A program made the position numbers and the translations under genes. DNA of 64,000 nt from CAYZJB01 sp964602985 (GTDB lineage Bacteria; CLD3; SB21). The DNA lies in the NCBI GenBank assembly GCA_964602985.1, contig CAZRTJ010000016.1, forward strand, positions 28,746-92,745. Reading direction: 5' to 3'. Below, piece by piece: positions 34,467-43,703 of the stretch. Under the pieces are notes generated by a model, which had not been told where the DNA came from, did not search any database, and saw only the letters and a list, made by a program, of their open reading frames with translations. How positions within the stretch are numbered: position 1 is the stretch's first letter; each line of letters opens with the position of its first letter.

Positions 34467-35158
34467 GCGGCGATAGCCTCCACCACTGTCTGGAGGTCCG
34501 CAAGACTCATAAAACAATGATCCGGCGAGTAGGACTCCAGTTCGTCTCGCGAGTGCCAGCCTGTGGCGACTCCGATTGTCTTCACATTCAGACTGCTTCC
34601 GCAGGTCATGTCGTACGGACTGTCGCCGATGATCACAATGTCTTTTGCTTCAAAGATCCGACCGATCTCTTCTTCGGCTCGACGCACGGCCACGGCCGGC
34701 AGATCATGGCGGTTCATGGAGTCGCTGCCGAACGCCCCCAGCCACGGCGGATCAAAGAACCGCAGCAATCCGGACCGATCCATTTTGATTCTCGCCCCTC
34801 GGGCCACGTTGCCCGTCAGGAGGCCCACGCAGAATTCGTCCCGCCTCGCACACAGCTCTGACAGAACGTCCTCGACTCCCGGCAGGATGATCATATCCTC
34901 TGGTCGCAACCGTGCATCCAGCCGTTCGAGATAGCGAGCGAGGGCGCTATCCAGGCCCGCGCGCAGGTCGGCTTCCGGGACACAGGATTCCAGCGACTCC
35001 CAGACAATCTGGGGATCGGTTTTGCCGGAGAATGGCAATTCGCCCAGTTTGCACTTTGTGCCGAAGGTCTCCTCGATCGCTTCGGTAATCGACTCTCTCG
35101 GCGTCTTGCCGGAGCGAATCAAGGTGCCATCAATGTCAAACAGTACCAGTTTTTTCAT
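34463..35158 (-). CDS. HAD-superfamily hydrolase (phosphoglycolate phosphatase-like)
   Basis: 231 residues. Motif I is VLFDIDGTLIRSG, motif II VGLLTGN, and motif III/IV region IVIIGDSPYDMTCG, with an alpha-helical cap between. These fit the Gph/PGP-like subclass; substrate unknown. The ATG at 35158 overlaps the end of the chemoreceptor gene by 23 nt; an upstream start would overlap far more. Confidence 0.88.
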   Translation of the reverse strand: MKKLVLFDIDGTLIRSGKTPRESITEAIEETFGTKCKLGELPFSGKTDPQIVWESLESCVPEADLRAGLDSALARYLERLDARLRPEDMIILPGVEDVLSELCARRDEFCVGLLTGNVARGARIKMDRSGLLRFFDPPWLGAFGSDSMNRHDLPAVAVRRAEEEIGRIFEAKDIVIIGDSPYDMTCGSSLNVKTIGVATGWHSRDELESYSPDHCFMSLADLQTVVEAIAA

Positions 35159-36863
35159 CTTCCGATCGTATGAACGTGTCCAAATTAAACTGCGAAATAC
35201 TCTTCCGTAGATCTTCTGAGAGCACATTTAAATCGCCCGATAACGAAGACGCCTGCGTCCCGGATTTCACCATGTCCTTGGCGCCTTCGGAAATTTCGCG
35301 GAGCGTAGCCACCACCTGCTCGCTGGCGGTGAGTTGCTGCTGCGTGGAAAGGGAAATCTGTTTGGCGGATTCGGCCGTCTTCTGCGAGGCCAGGAGAATG
35401 CTGTCCAGCACGTCGTTGATCTTCTCGACCTGCTCGACCCCCTCCCGGATGAGGACGCCGCTTTCCTTTGCGTTCCGGACGATGTTGTCCATGGCGGAGC
35501 GGACCTCCGATACGGTCCCCTTGATCTCCTCTGTCGATTCGGCAACCGTCTCGGCGAGTCGTCGAATCTCGGCGGCGACGATCGCAAACCGCCTGCCCGC
35601 TTCTCCCGCGCTGGATGCTTCCAGGGCCGCGTTGAATGAAATGAGCTTTGTCTGCTCCGTGATGTTGTTGATGATCCCCATCACTTCGTTGATCTTTTGC
35701 ATTTTCTTGTTGAGCTCTCCGATCTCGGAGATATCGTCATCCGATTTTCGTCGAATATCGTCCATTTTGGAAAGGGCGGCTTTCGACATCTCGGATGCCT
35801 GCTTGGAGATGTCATGCGTCTCGTTCGCAATCCCCACAACCGACTCCGAGTTATCGGCAATGTATCGCGACGTGGATGTCAACTCCTCCATCGTCGCAGT
35901 GGTTTCTGTGACCGATACAGACTGCTGACTCGAGGTTGCCGCCTGTTCTTTCGAGATCGACAACACGATCGAACTGCTTTCGCCGATCTTCCTCGAACTC
36001 TCCGACAGAGTCCGCGCCATCGACCGCATCCGCTCCGTCATGGAGTTGAAGGCCTCGCCCAGGTCCTGGAATTCGTCATGCGTCGGGATGTCGATTTCTT
36101 CAAAATGCCCCGCCTTCACTCGCCGAATGCCTTCGTGAAGCACGGTGATGGGGCGGTGGATGTATCCCGACAGCAGGAAGGCCAGGATGAGCGACACCAC
36201 GACCAGCACAATAATCGTAAACACGCTCACAATGGTCAGTCGGCGCTTGAGCGCATCGAGCTTCTCGACGATCGGTTTGGCATCCAGGTCGATGTACGCA
36301 TACGCCACGACCGTGCCCTTCGAATTCAGGATCGGACTGGCCCCGGTGATCCATGTACCCCACGAATCGGTGTACGGGTCACTGACCGTCGGATTCTGGA
36401 ATTCCTTTTGCCACATGGCCACCGTACGTTGGCCCACGTGCAGAAAATTCCACGTCGTATCTCCCGTCACGGAATCGATCGCCACGATCGCGTCGTCGTC
36501 CTCCTCTGCATCCACGACATAGGCCAGCGTATCCGGATGATTCGTTCGGATCTTCGTGTATGCGTATCGCGCGTAGACCAGTTCCTGCGATCGGTTGGTA
36601 TCGCGAAATTTACGCAGGACCGATTGGATGGTCTTGTACGCCTCGCCTTTTTCGTCTTCACGCGTTTGGATGGTCTCGTGCAGATCGCCGTCCACGAATG
36701 CGGCCAGGCTTTTCGAAATGCCCGCGGCCGTATTCTTCATCTGGCTCATCAGCTCGGATTCGGCCCGTTGAAAGACAAACACGTAAAACGACGCCACCAT
36801 GAGTCCGCTGATTACCAGCGAGAAGATCATAAAGATCAAAAACATCTTGAATCCGAATCGCAT
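35136..36863 (-). CDS. Methyl-accepting chemotaxis protein
   Basis: 575 residues: first transmembrane helix at about 9-30, a periplasmic sensing domain (about 31-190), a second helix near 205-225 (IIVLVVVSLILAFLLSG), a HAMP region and a cytoplasmic signalling helix whose tip reads INNITEQTKLISFNAALEAS. It should sense a small molecule outside and signal through CheW. The gene follows another receptor-like gene after 20 nt. No CheA, CheR, CheB or CheY is present in the window. Confidence 0.92.
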   Translation of the reverse strand: MRFGFKMFLIFMIFSLVISGLMVASFYVFVFQRAESELMSQMKNTAAGISKSLAAFVDGDLHETIQTREDEKGEAYKTIQSVLRKFRDTNRSQELVYARYAYTKIRTNHPDTLAYVVDAEEDDDAIVAIDSVTGDTTWNFLHVGQRTVAMWQKEFQNPTVSDPYTDSWGTWITGASPILNSKGTVVAYAYIDLDAKPIVEKLDALKRRLTIVSVFTIIVLVVVSLILAFLLSGYIHRPITVLHEGIRRVKAGHFEEIDIPTHDEFQDLGEAFNSMTERMRSMARTLSESSRKIGESSSIVLSISKEQAATSSQQSVSVTETTATMEELTSTSRYIADNSESVVGIANETHDISKQASEMSKAALSKMDDIRRKSDDDISEIGELNKKMQKINEVMGIINNITEQTKLISFNAALEASSAGEAGRRFAIVAAEIRRLAETVAESTEEIKGTVSEVRSAMDNIVRNAKESGVLIREGVEQVEKINDVLDSILLASQKTAESAKQISLSTQQQLTASEQVVATLREISEGAKDMVKSGTQASSLSGDLNVLSEDLRKSISQFNLDTFIRSEDEKTGTV

Positions 36864-36883
36864 AACGCACTCGCTCGGTTAAA

Positions 36884-38053
36884 CTATATGAGTTTCTTCT
36901 TCATTTTTTCCAGGAGTTGTTCGACTTCGTCAATTACTTTGGCGGTGGATTGCGCCGACGCAAAAAATTCATCGATGGACAGGGAAATATTTCGCGCCGC
37001 CTGCGACACCTGGCGCGTCGCGGACTGCTGCTGTTGCGTCGTCAACGCGATTTGCCGCGCGGATTCCGTCGTGGCCGCGCTATCGTCCGTACTCTTCTCC
37101 AGCAAAGACAAAATCTGATCCATCTGACGGGCGGACTTGTCGAGGTAGCCCTTTTCGACCTCTGCGGCTTCGGACAGGGACTGGAGCGACTGATCCATCT
37201 CGTCGAGTGTGGCAAAGATCGCGTCGCCCGATCGATCGATGTCCGTGGCCAGACGCCGAATGTCTGTCGCCACGATATTGAAACGCTTGCTGAGTTCGCC
37301 GGCTGAGGCCGCTTCAATCGCCGCATTAAAAGCAACCAGACGGGTTTGGTCGTTCATACCGTGCACGTAGCGAATAATATCCCGAATGTCTTCAAATTTT
37401 CGCAGGAGGGCCTGGATGGCAGTCCAGCGTGCATCGTATCCGTCCCGGACGCTGTGGAGCAAGCGCACCATCTCCCGCGTTTCACGAATGCCACGCACAT
37501 GCTCATCCTGGGCACGCTGAGCGGTATCGCTGACACGCTGCGTGCTCTCGGCAATCGACGCCGCAGACTGTGTCAGTTCTTCAATGGTAACCACCGTTTC
37601 GTGGACGGAGGATGCCTGGCGAGGCAGTGTGGTCAGTTGTTTCCGGAAAGTCGCACGCACCTGGATGGTCGCTTGCTTCAGTCGCTGCAACTCATCCTCA
37701 ATCGTCGTCCGTGCCCTGTGAATCAACCCCAGATGATGATTGAGATAAACGGCCAGTCGATGCAATTCAGGAATCCCCCGCATCCGGGATTCCGAAATCT
37801 TGTGAGGCAGTTGCTCATGACTCAGCTGGGCCAGCAAATCATCCAACGGCAGGAAGAACCGAAACAACCACAGACCAATGCCGCCGCTGCACAAAACCGT
37901 AAACAAACCGATCAGCAACGATTGCTCCAGTCCACCTTCCACCATACTCAACACCAGCCAAACCAAGGCGGCCAGTGTGAGTCCGTACAGGAAGACACCG
38001 AGCCACACACGAGGCAACAAACCCACCCTCTGCCATGCACCCAACTCCTTCAT
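36884..38053 (-). CDS. Methyl-accepting chemotaxis-like protein without periplasmic sensor
   Basis: About 389 residues. Two adjacent transmembrane helices (VWLGVFLYGLTLAALVWLVL; LLIGLFTVLCSGGIGLWLF) leave almost no periplasmic domain, followed by a coiled-coil signalling domain with tip MNDQTRLVAFNAAIEAAS. It may sense a membrane or cytoplasmic cue. The ATG at 38053 overlaps the CheW-like stop (ATGA); earlier in-frame codons are inside that gene. Confidence 0.85.
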   Translation of the reverse strand: MKELGAWQRVGLLPRVWLGVFLYGLTLAALVWLVLSMVEGGLEQSLLIGLFTVLCSGGIGLWLFRFFLPLDDLLAQLSHEQLPHKISESRMRGIPELHRLAVYLNHHLGLIHRARTTIEDELQRLKQATIQVRATFRKQLTTLPRQASSVHETVVTIEELTQSAASIAESTQRVSDTAQRAQDEHVRGIRETREMVRLLHSVRDGYDARWTAIQALLRKFEDIRDIIRYVHGMNDQTRLVAFNAAIEAASAGELSKRFNIVATDIRRLATDIDRSGDAIFATLDEMDQSLQSLSEAAEVEKGYLDKSARQMDQILSLLEKSTDDSAATTESARQIALTTQQQQSATRQVSQAARNISLSIDEFFASAQSTAKVIDEVEQLLEKMKKKLI

Positions 38054-38382
38054 GCGGAAACGTCCAATACCATGATGCCCCGTTCCTCCGCCCAGGCGAT
38101 GTTTGCGATCCTGGAATGCGGCAGTTTTGATCGGATCAGCGATGGAAGCGGCAACAGTCCCTTGTCGGGAATATCCCGAATGCCAATCACTTCGCTGACC
38201 TGTATGAGCCGGTCCGACTTCAGCCGAATGCACCGATCCGAAAGGATGTCTCCGGTTTCCAAGGATCCGACGTAGGTCGCGATGGACTCACCGCGGGACG
38301 CCGGAACGCGTTCCATCCGCTCCACCTGACTGGTCGGAACTCCAAACCACACTTTGCCCACCCGGAAAATCAGCAACTCCAC
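38050..38382 (-). CDS. CheW-like short protein
   Basis: 110 residues starting at GTG, whose G is shared with the previous stop. ELLIFRVGKVWFGVPTSQVERM at the N-terminus and ANIAWAEERGIMVLDVSA at the end resemble the first and last strands of a CheW domain, but the central part is short and diverged. It sits directly between a normal CheW and a chemoreceptor-like gene. It may be an alternative coupling protein. Confidence 0.65.
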   Translation of the reverse strand: MELLIFRVGKVWFGVPTSQVERMERVPASRGESIATYVGSLETGDILSDRCIRLKSDRLIQVSEVIGIRDIPDKGLLPLPSLIRSKLPHSRIANIAWAEERGIMVLDVSA

Positions 38383-38885
38383 TACGACTCCTCCGGCCCG
38401 ATGATCGCGTCGATGACTCTGCCCAGGTCAAGCATCATGATTGCTCGATCGTGGTACGTCAACTCCCCCAGGACGTATTCACGCGGAACACCTCCTGTCA
38501 GACGCACTTCCTTTTGAATGTGGGACATCGGAACATCTACCATGTCGGTCACGTAGTCAACCAGCAATCCAACCGAATAGCGGCCTCGACGCACCAGCAA
38601 GGTGCGGTTGACCGGGCTTCGCTTGACCTCCCCGATCCCAAGAAACTGACCCACGTCCACCACGCTCTCCAGATCGCCACGAACATTGGTGATGCCGAGG
38701 AAATGCGGAGGAAGACCGGGAACGAAGGTGATGCGCGTTTCCGCCACTATTTCTTTCACCCATTGGCCGTCCGCCGCATACGGATTCCCCTGCAACTCCA
38801 GGATCAGCAGTTGCCGGGTTTCCTCGTCGACGTTGACCGTGACTTCGTTCTTTTGCCAGCGAGCGTGGTCAGGTAAGGTAGTCAT
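38382..38885 (-). CDS. cheW: Chemotaxis coupling protein CheW
   Basis: 167 residues. RQLLILELQGNPYAADGQWV, LPPHFLGITNVRGDLESVVD and VGLLVDYVTDMVDV follow the CheW fold that links receptors to a CheA kinase. The ATG at 38885 overlaps the upstream lipoprotein stop (ATGA). Neighbours are a second CheW-like gene and two receptor genes, forming a coupling module without its kinase. Confidence 0.88.
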   Translation of the reverse strand: MTTLPDHARWQKNEVTVNVDEETRQLLILELQGNPYAADGQWVKEIVAETRITFVPGLPPHFLGITNVRGDLESVVDVGQFLGIGEVKRSPVNRTLLVRRGRYSVGLLVDYVTDMVDVPMSHIQKEVRLTGGVPREYVLGELTYHDRAIMMLDLGRVIDAIIGPEES

Positions 38886-39343
38886 TCTTCCACCTGAATC
38901 TTGAGTGAATAGTACCGCTGTGTGATCAGCAAATCGATGTGCCGCCCATGGATATCCCAACTTCTTCGATCCCAGCGACTTTGCAAGCTCCTTCGCGGCG
39001 TGCCGTATGTGCGAGAGAGCCTCGCAATCAGAGAGTCCGGTGAATCCTCCCGGATCGTGCTGAGCCCAATCAAACGCCCGGCCGGGGACCACTCCAGATA
39101 GTAGGAACCCGAACTGTCGCGAACTGCCGTGACGGACCCATGAGTTTCCGAGGCAAGATCACTCTGCAGGGTCAGTCCGCTGTCCTGCCGAATCAGGCTG
39201 TCCAGCTGCAACCGCTGTGCGCCCCACGGCATCCCGTGAAACCCGAGGTGGAACTCAAACGACGGAGCCTGCGATGGCGGCTGCGCACAGCCGACCCACA
39301 TACCGATACCGATCGTGAGCCTGACGAAGGTAGCAAGAGTCAT
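38882..39343 (-). CDS. Lipoprotein of unknown function
   Basis: 153 residues with lipobox MWVGC (Cys19) and a mature beta-rich part (FHLGFHGMPWGAQRLQLDSL; GSYYLEWSPAGRLIGLSTI). No family recognised, though the start of the mature region resembles short proteins that detect mismatches in folded repeats. The gene begins 6 nt after cca and its stop overlaps the CheW start. Confidence 0.65.
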   Translation of the reverse strand: MTLATFVRLTIGIGMWVGCAQPPSQAPSFEFHLGFHGMPWGAQRLQLDSLIRQDSGLTLQSDLASETHGSVTAVRDSSGSYYLEWSPAGRLIGLSTIREDSPDSLIARLSRTYGTPRRSLQSRWDRRSWDIHGRHIDLLITQRYYSLKIQVEE

Positions 39344-39349
39344 GGGGAT

Positions 39350-40768
39350 TTACAAGCCTGCGTCATCCGACGCAAGGATCTCGTCCTTGTGCTTCATCAA
39401 GTACTCGTAGGCCGCCTGATACTCATTCGGGATCAGACCATCCAGGATTGCCTCCTCGATCAGCTTCTTCAATTGCCCGACCTTCCGACCGGGAGGGATT
39501 CCAAACAGCTGCATGATCTCCTCGCCTCGGATCGGCGGCTGGAAAGCGCGAAGTCGATCTTTTTCCTCCACCTCTCGCACGCGACGGAGTACATGTTCGA
39601 AATTGCGCAGATGCCGGCGCGCCCGCTCCTTGTTGCCGGAGGTGATGTCAGCCCGGCAGAGTGTCAGCAAATCGTCCACGTCGTTGCCGCTGTCAAATAT
39701 CAGCCGTCGAATGGCGCTGTCGGTAACCTCCTCGTCCACGAGTTGAATCGGGCGCATGTGGAGCCGGACCATCTTGGCGGCGTATTCGATGAAATCACCC
39801 GGCAATTTCATTTTCTTTCCAACTCCTTTGACCATCCGATGGCCCACATCCTCATGACCGTGAAACGTCCACCCGGTTCCTTCGACAAATCGTTTGGTGC
39901 GAGGCTTGCCAATGTCATGCATCAGCGCCGCGAATCGCAATCGCGGATCCGTGGTCATTTCACAGAGATTATCGAGCACTTTCATCGTGTGTTTGAACAC
40001 GTCCTTGTGAAGAAAGCCCTTCTGCTGTTCGACCCCCGCCAGAAGAGCCAGTTCCGGCAGGATGACCTTCAACAAGCCCGTTTCAAACATCAGACCGATC
40101 CCCATGGATGGAGTCTGGCTGTTCATGACTTTGAGAAATTCCTCTGTGATCCGCTCCTGCGAAACAATGCCGATTCGCTCGACGTTCCGCACAATCCCCG
40201 CCAGTGTTTCCGGTGCGATGGTGAACTGCAGCTGCGACGCAAATCGAACGGCCCGCATCATTCGCAACGGATCATCGCTGAAGGTGCGATCCGGGTTGAG
40301 AGGGGTCCGCAGAATTCCCGCGTCCAAATCGGCGCGTCCTCCGAACAGGTCGATGAGTTCGCCTGCCTGCGCTCCCATGCGCATCGCAAGACAATTCACG
40401 GTGAAATCGCGCCTCGCCAGATCGGTCTGCAGGTCTGCCGGTTCGACGTGCGGTTTACGGGAATCGTGATCGTAGCTTTCCCGACGGGCGCTGGCAAATT
40501 CGATTTTCAAATTCTCGTACGACGCCCCCAACGGAACCATCGCCGTTCCAAAGTTCCTGTACACAACGACGGCTTCTCCCTTCAACTCATCACTCACCAT
40601 CTGTGCAAACGCGGCCGCGTCGCCAATCACCATCACATCAAAATCCGACAAGGGCCGCCGTAGGAGGCTGTCGCGCACGTATCCGCCGACGACATAGGCC
40701 TCGACGCGGTGTCGATCCGCCAGGGACCCGATCCGTCGAATGAGTTCCTCCAGTATCTCGGCGGTCAT
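39350..40768 (-). CDS. cca: tRNA nucleotidyltransferase / poly(A) polymerase family with HD domain
   Basis: 472 residues. The class II nucleotidyltransferase head has VVGGYVRDSLLRRPLSDFDV, with GG and the DxD metal motif. RRDFTVNCLAMRM and FSDDPLRMMRAVRFASQL are classic. An HD domain (ALMHDIGKPRTKRF) follows at about 250. It may add or repair the tRNA CCA end; poly(A) polymerase activity is possible for this subgroup. The ATG overlaps the ABC ATPase stop. Confidence 0.9.
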   Translation of the reverse strand: MTAEILEELIRRIGSLADRHRVEAYVVGGYVRDSLLRRPLSDFDVMVIGDAAAFAQMVSDELKGEAVVVYRNFGTAMVPLGASYENLKIEFASARRESYDHDSRKPHVEPADLQTDLARRDFTVNCLAMRMGAQAGELIDLFGGRADLDAGILRTPLNPDRTFSDDPLRMMRAVRFASQLQFTIAPETLAGIVRNVERIGIVSQERITEEFLKVMNSQTPSMGIGLMFETGLLKVILPELALLAGVEQQKGFLHKDVFKHTMKVLDNLCEMTTDPRLRFAALMHDIGKPRTKRFVEGTGWTFHGHEDVGHRMVKGVGKKMKLPGDFIEYAAKMVRLHMRPIQLVDEEVTDSAIRRLIFDSGNDVDDLLTLCRADITSGNKERARRHLRNFEHVLRRVREVEEKDRLRAFQPPIRGEEIMQLFGIPPGRKVGQLKKLIEEAILDGLIPNEYQAAYEYLMKHKDEILASDDAGL

Positions 40769-41826
40769 ATTCGGCTTCCTTGTTCGTCAAAGAACAGCAC
40801 CCTCTCCGACTGCAGTTCCACATGGCAGGTCTGTCCAGTGTGAATCGATCCCGAAGGCTGGCGAACGACGATCGTCTGCACCGCGTAGCTCAAATACACC
40901 CACTCGTCCACACCGGTCTTTTCAACCAGACCAACGGGAGCAGAAAACGTCCGCTCCGTCGGCACGCTCTGCAGACGACAGTGTTCCGGTCGAAACCCGA
41001 TGGTGCGCGCGCTTTTCGGAATGGTCACGGCAAGCGGAATTTGCAGTTCCGCCCCGGTCACCCAAATCGATCCGTCCCCGCGTCCGGACAGGAGATTCAT
41101 GGGAGGCACTCCGATGAAGGAGGCCACAAACGTATTGGCTGGCCTCTGGAAGAGATCGTCCGGCTGGCCGGCCTGCATGACGCAACCGCGATCGAGCACA
41201 ACCATATGGTCGGCCAGCGTCATCGCTTCGAGTTGGTCGTGGGTCACATAGATCATGGTCCATTTCAGATCGCGGGCCAGTCGATACAGTTCGATACGCA
41301 TTTCGTTCCGCAGTTGAGCGTCCAGATTGCTGAGCGGTTCATCCATCAAGAAGACCTTTGGTCTTCGTACGAGCGCCCGACCGATGGCCACACGCTGCCG
41401 TTGTCCGCCGCTCAGTTCTCGCGGCTTGCGCTTCAATAAGTCCTGCATCCGCAACAACTCCGCCGTCTCCCCCACGCGGCGATGAATTTCATCCGTCGGG
41501 TATTTCCGAACGTGAAGACCAAAAGCCATGTTCTCAAACACGGTCATGTGCGGGTACAGGGCATAATTCTGAAACACCATCGCAATGTCCCGATCTCGCG
41601 GGGCACGTCCATTCATGAGCACTCCATCGATCAGGATGTCGCCTCGATCCGGAGAATCCAATCCCGCGATCATCCGTAGAAGGGTGGTCTTGCCACAGCC
41701 GGAAGGTCCGACGAGGGCGGTGATTCGTCCGTCCGCAGCCTTCAGCGAGACAGAGTGCAGAGCGGTCGTCCTGTCGCGGGAGGTAGCATACGTTTTGCTG
41801 ATCTCACGAAGTTCGACGGTCGCCAT
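40765..41826 (-). CDS. ABC transporter ATP-binding protein, MalK/UgpC-like
   Basis: 353 residues. Walker A GPSGCGKTT, Q-loop MVFQNYALYPHMTVFENMAF, signature LSGGQRQRVAIGRALV and Walker B VFLMDEPLSNLDA are intact. A C-terminal TOBE-like domain of ~110 residues marks the sugar/glycerol-phosphate importer class. No permease or binding-protein genes are nearby, so it probably serves a transporter encoded elsewhere. Confidence 0.93.
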   Translation of the reverse strand: MATVELREISKTYATSRDRTTALHSVSLKAADGRITALVGPSGCGKTTLLRMIAGLDSPDRGDILIDGVLMNGRAPRDRDIAMVFQNYALYPHMTVFENMAFGLHVRKYPTDEIHRRVGETAELLRMQDLLKRKPRELSGGQRQRVAIGRALVRRPKVFLMDEPLSNLDAQLRNEMRIELYRLARDLKWTMIYVTHDQLEAMTLADHMVVLDRGCVMQAGQPDDLFQRPANTFVASFIGVPPMNLLSGRGDGSIWVTGAELQIPLAVTIPKSARTIGFRPEHCRLQSVPTERTFSAPVGLVEKTGVDEWVYLSYAVQTIVVRQPSGSIHTGQTCHVELQSERVLFFDEQGSRI

Positions 41827-41831
41827 TCCGT

Positions 41832-42116
41832 TCAGGAACGTGGTTTGGGCTTAAACATGTCCATCTGGGATTTCTTCCGTTGCCGTCGACGGGATTTCGT
41901 TTGTTTCTTCTTCTGTCGGGCGGCGAGTTTCGCAAAATCAGAGTGAAAGTCTCCTATGAAATTTTCCACCCCATCGACGATCGTTTCGATGGAATCACCA
42001 CGGGCCAGGCGTTCCACCGTCTCGGTCATTTTCGATGCGAGGATTTGGGATCGTTCCGATTCCATGTGCAACTCCGTCTGTAAGAAATCTGAAAAATATT
42101 TCGGCAACGACGTCAC
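41832..42116 (-). CDS. Small protein with very basic C-terminal tail
   Basis: 94 residues from a GTG overlapping the MoxR stop (GTGA). The N-terminal two thirds is helical (FSDFLQTELHMESERSQILA) and the tail is strongly basic (KKKQTKSRRRQRKKSQ), suited to binding nucleic acid or ribosomes. Family not recognised. Coupling to moxR suggests a joint role. Confidence 0.6.
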   Translation of the reverse strand: MTSLPKYFSDFLQTELHMESERSQILASKMTETVERLARGDSIETIVDGVENFIGDFHSDFAKLAARQKKKQTKSRRRQRKKSQMDMFKPKPRS

Positions 42117-43126
42117 GACGCAAGCAGTTTTTCGATCACGTGAAGCGTGGCGATACCTTCCGCCTCCGCAGTAAAATTCGTGATCAGTCGATGCCGCAGC
42201 ACCGGCTTGGCAACGGCCCGCACATCATCGATGTCCGGAGTGTACCGACCGTGCAAGATGGCGCGTGTCTTGGCGCCCAGGATCAAGTACTGTGATGCCC
42301 TCGGTCCGGCGCCCCAATTGAGCCATTGATTCACGTATTCTGGCGCGCCGTTTTGGCGCGGCCGAGTGCGATGAACGAGTCCGACGGCATAGTCTACGAC
42401 GTTATCCGCTACCGGGACACGACGGACCAACTCCTGGAAGAACAGAATATCGTTCGCCGTCAAAATGACATCCAGCGCGGCCCGAGTGGGACCGGTGGTC
42501 GACTTGACGATTTGCACCTCTTCATGCAGGGAAGGATAATCAATCCAGATATTGAACATGAAGCGATCCAACTGAGCTTCCGGAAGAGGGTACGTGCCTT
42601 CCTGTTCAATTGGATTCTGCGTGGCCAAAACGAAGAACGGCTCCGTCAAGGGGTATGTGGTTCCTGCGGCTGTGACCTTGTACTCCTGCATCGCCTCCAG
42701 CAACGCCGCCTGCGTCTTGGGCGGAGTTCGATTGATTTCATCGGCAAGGACGATGTTGGCGAAAATCGGACCCCGTACGTAGCGAAATTGCTTCTGACCC
42801 GTCGTCACATTGTCCTCGATGACTTCCGTCCCGACAATGTCCGAAGGCATCAAGTCCGGAGTGAATTGGATCCTCTTGAATTCCAGATCCAGGACCGTGG
42901 CCATCGTATTGACCAGCAGGGTCTTGGCCAGGCCGGGGATCCCGACGAGCAGACAATGGCCTTTCGAGAAGAGCGCGATGAGCATCTCTTCGACAATCTG
43001 TTTCTGCCCGACAATCACCTTGCCGATTTCTTTTTCCAGCGCCTCACGAGAATCCGTCAGGGCTTTCGCCGCCGCCACGTCATCCATATTTCGGTCCGTT
43101 CGCAGCCGTGTCGTCTGATCTTTCAA
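42113..43126 (-). CDS. MoxR-type AAA+ ATPase
   Basis: 337 residues. Walker A region HCLLVGIPGLAKTLLV, Walker B IVLADEINRTPPKTQAALLEAM, sensor VLATQNPIEQEGTYPLPEAQLDRF are the MoxR signature. MoxR proteins act as chaperones with VWA-domain partners, usually next to DUF58 genes, which are absent here. The TTG at 43126 overlaps the upstream stop and has AAGG; an ATG at 43087 is the alternative. Confidence 0.93.
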   Translation of the reverse strand: MKDQTTRLRTDRNMDDVAAAKALTDSREALEKEIGKVIVGQKQIVEEMLIALFSKGHCLLVGIPGLAKTLLVNTMATVLDLEFKRIQFTPDLMPSDIVGTEVIEDNVTTGQKQFRYVRGPIFANIVLADEINRTPPKTQAALLEAMQEYKVTAAGTTYPLTEPFFVLATQNPIEQEGTYPLPEAQLDRFMFNIWIDYPSLHEEVQIVKSTTGPTRAALDVILTANDILFFQELVRRVPVADNVVDYAVGLVHRTRPRQNGAPEYVNQWLNWGAGPRASQYLILGAKTRAILHGRYTPDIDDVRAVAKPVLRHRLITNFTAEAEGIATLHVIEKLLAS

Positions 43127-43500
43127 TGTTCGCCTTTCTGCGTATTCGATTGGTCAATCATTCCGTCATCCGCCTTCGTGCATCCCTGTTTGTCTTTCCA
43201 CCAATGGGACGCGCACACCTCACATTGACACAGCTCTTTTTCACCCTGTGTCTGAACAACCCGCAACCGCGTCTTCTCCAGGTCGCCGTGCGTGACCGTC
43301 AGCCGGTATTGCTCGTAGGGTCGCAACCGCTGCCATCGTCCACCCTCCCGTTGCGTGGACTCGTACAGCATGAACGCCCCGCAAAACCGGCACCGAAGAA
43401 CCTCCCGGGAACCCTCCCGATTTTTCAGGATCAGATCATCCCGTCCCCGAGCCAGGTACAGCGCGTCGATCCAGTAAAATTGTCCCTTCGTGCGTATCAT
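43123..43500 (-). CDS. Zinc-ribbon-like protein of unknown function
   Basis: 126 residues. Cysteines in CRFCGAF and CQCEVCASHWW make a likely zinc ribbon around residues 35-105. The ATG at 43500 is favoured by a promoter ending 12 nt upstream; an earlier in-frame start would extend over that promoter. It is the first gene of the long minus-strand run and is divergent from the AraC-type gene. Its stop overlaps the moxR start. Confidence 0.65.
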   Translation of the reverse strand: MIRTKGQFYWIDALYLARGRDDLILKNREGSREVLRCRFCGAFMLYESTQREGGRWQRLRPYEQYRLTVTHGDLEKTRLRVVQTQGEKELCQCEVCASHWWKDKQGCTKADDGMIDQSNTQKGEH

Positions 43501-43512
43501 AGTGAGCGGGCT

Positions 43513-43541
43513 AACATACGCTTTCAGGTTCGAAAAATCAA
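43513..43541 (-). promoter_or_regulatory. Predicted promoter of the 43.5-29 kb minus-strand operon
   Basis: Minus-strand TTGATT (43536-43541), 17-nt spacer, TATGTT (43513-43518), then 12 nt to the ATG at 43500. Expected 5' leader is only about 5 nt, with no Shine-Dalgarno site. Confidence 0.6.
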
Positions 43542-43703
43542 TGAACCGCAATTGACGGAAAGTACTTGCGCCAAGCCACGGAAGGCCGAGCTGGAGTCCA
43601 TCGTCCCGGTCCCCATTCTCCGCACAAGAAAATTTCTTCCGGGTAAGATTCGTTTGCCATACATTAAGCCCGTACAATCAGATCTATTCACCTGGATCGG
43701 CCT

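Noticed and set aside
35697..37118. 473-codon open frame opposite the chemoreceptor genes
   Set aside because: Composition (many Arg and His) and the span across two genes and their gap mark it as an antisense artefact.
39140..40663. 507-codon open frame on the plus strand opposite cca
   Set aside because: It is a shadow of cca; the translation has no domain pattern and is rich in His, Arg and Gln as antisense frames here usually are.
42113..43126. MoxR as part of a MoxR-DUF58-VWA (Batl-like) locus
   Set aside because: No DUF58 or VWA gene is adjacent; neighbours are small zinc-ribbon and basic proteins.
43673..43678. TACAAT as the -10 box of the AraC-type gene
   Set aside because: No acceptable -35 box at 16-18 nt upstream.
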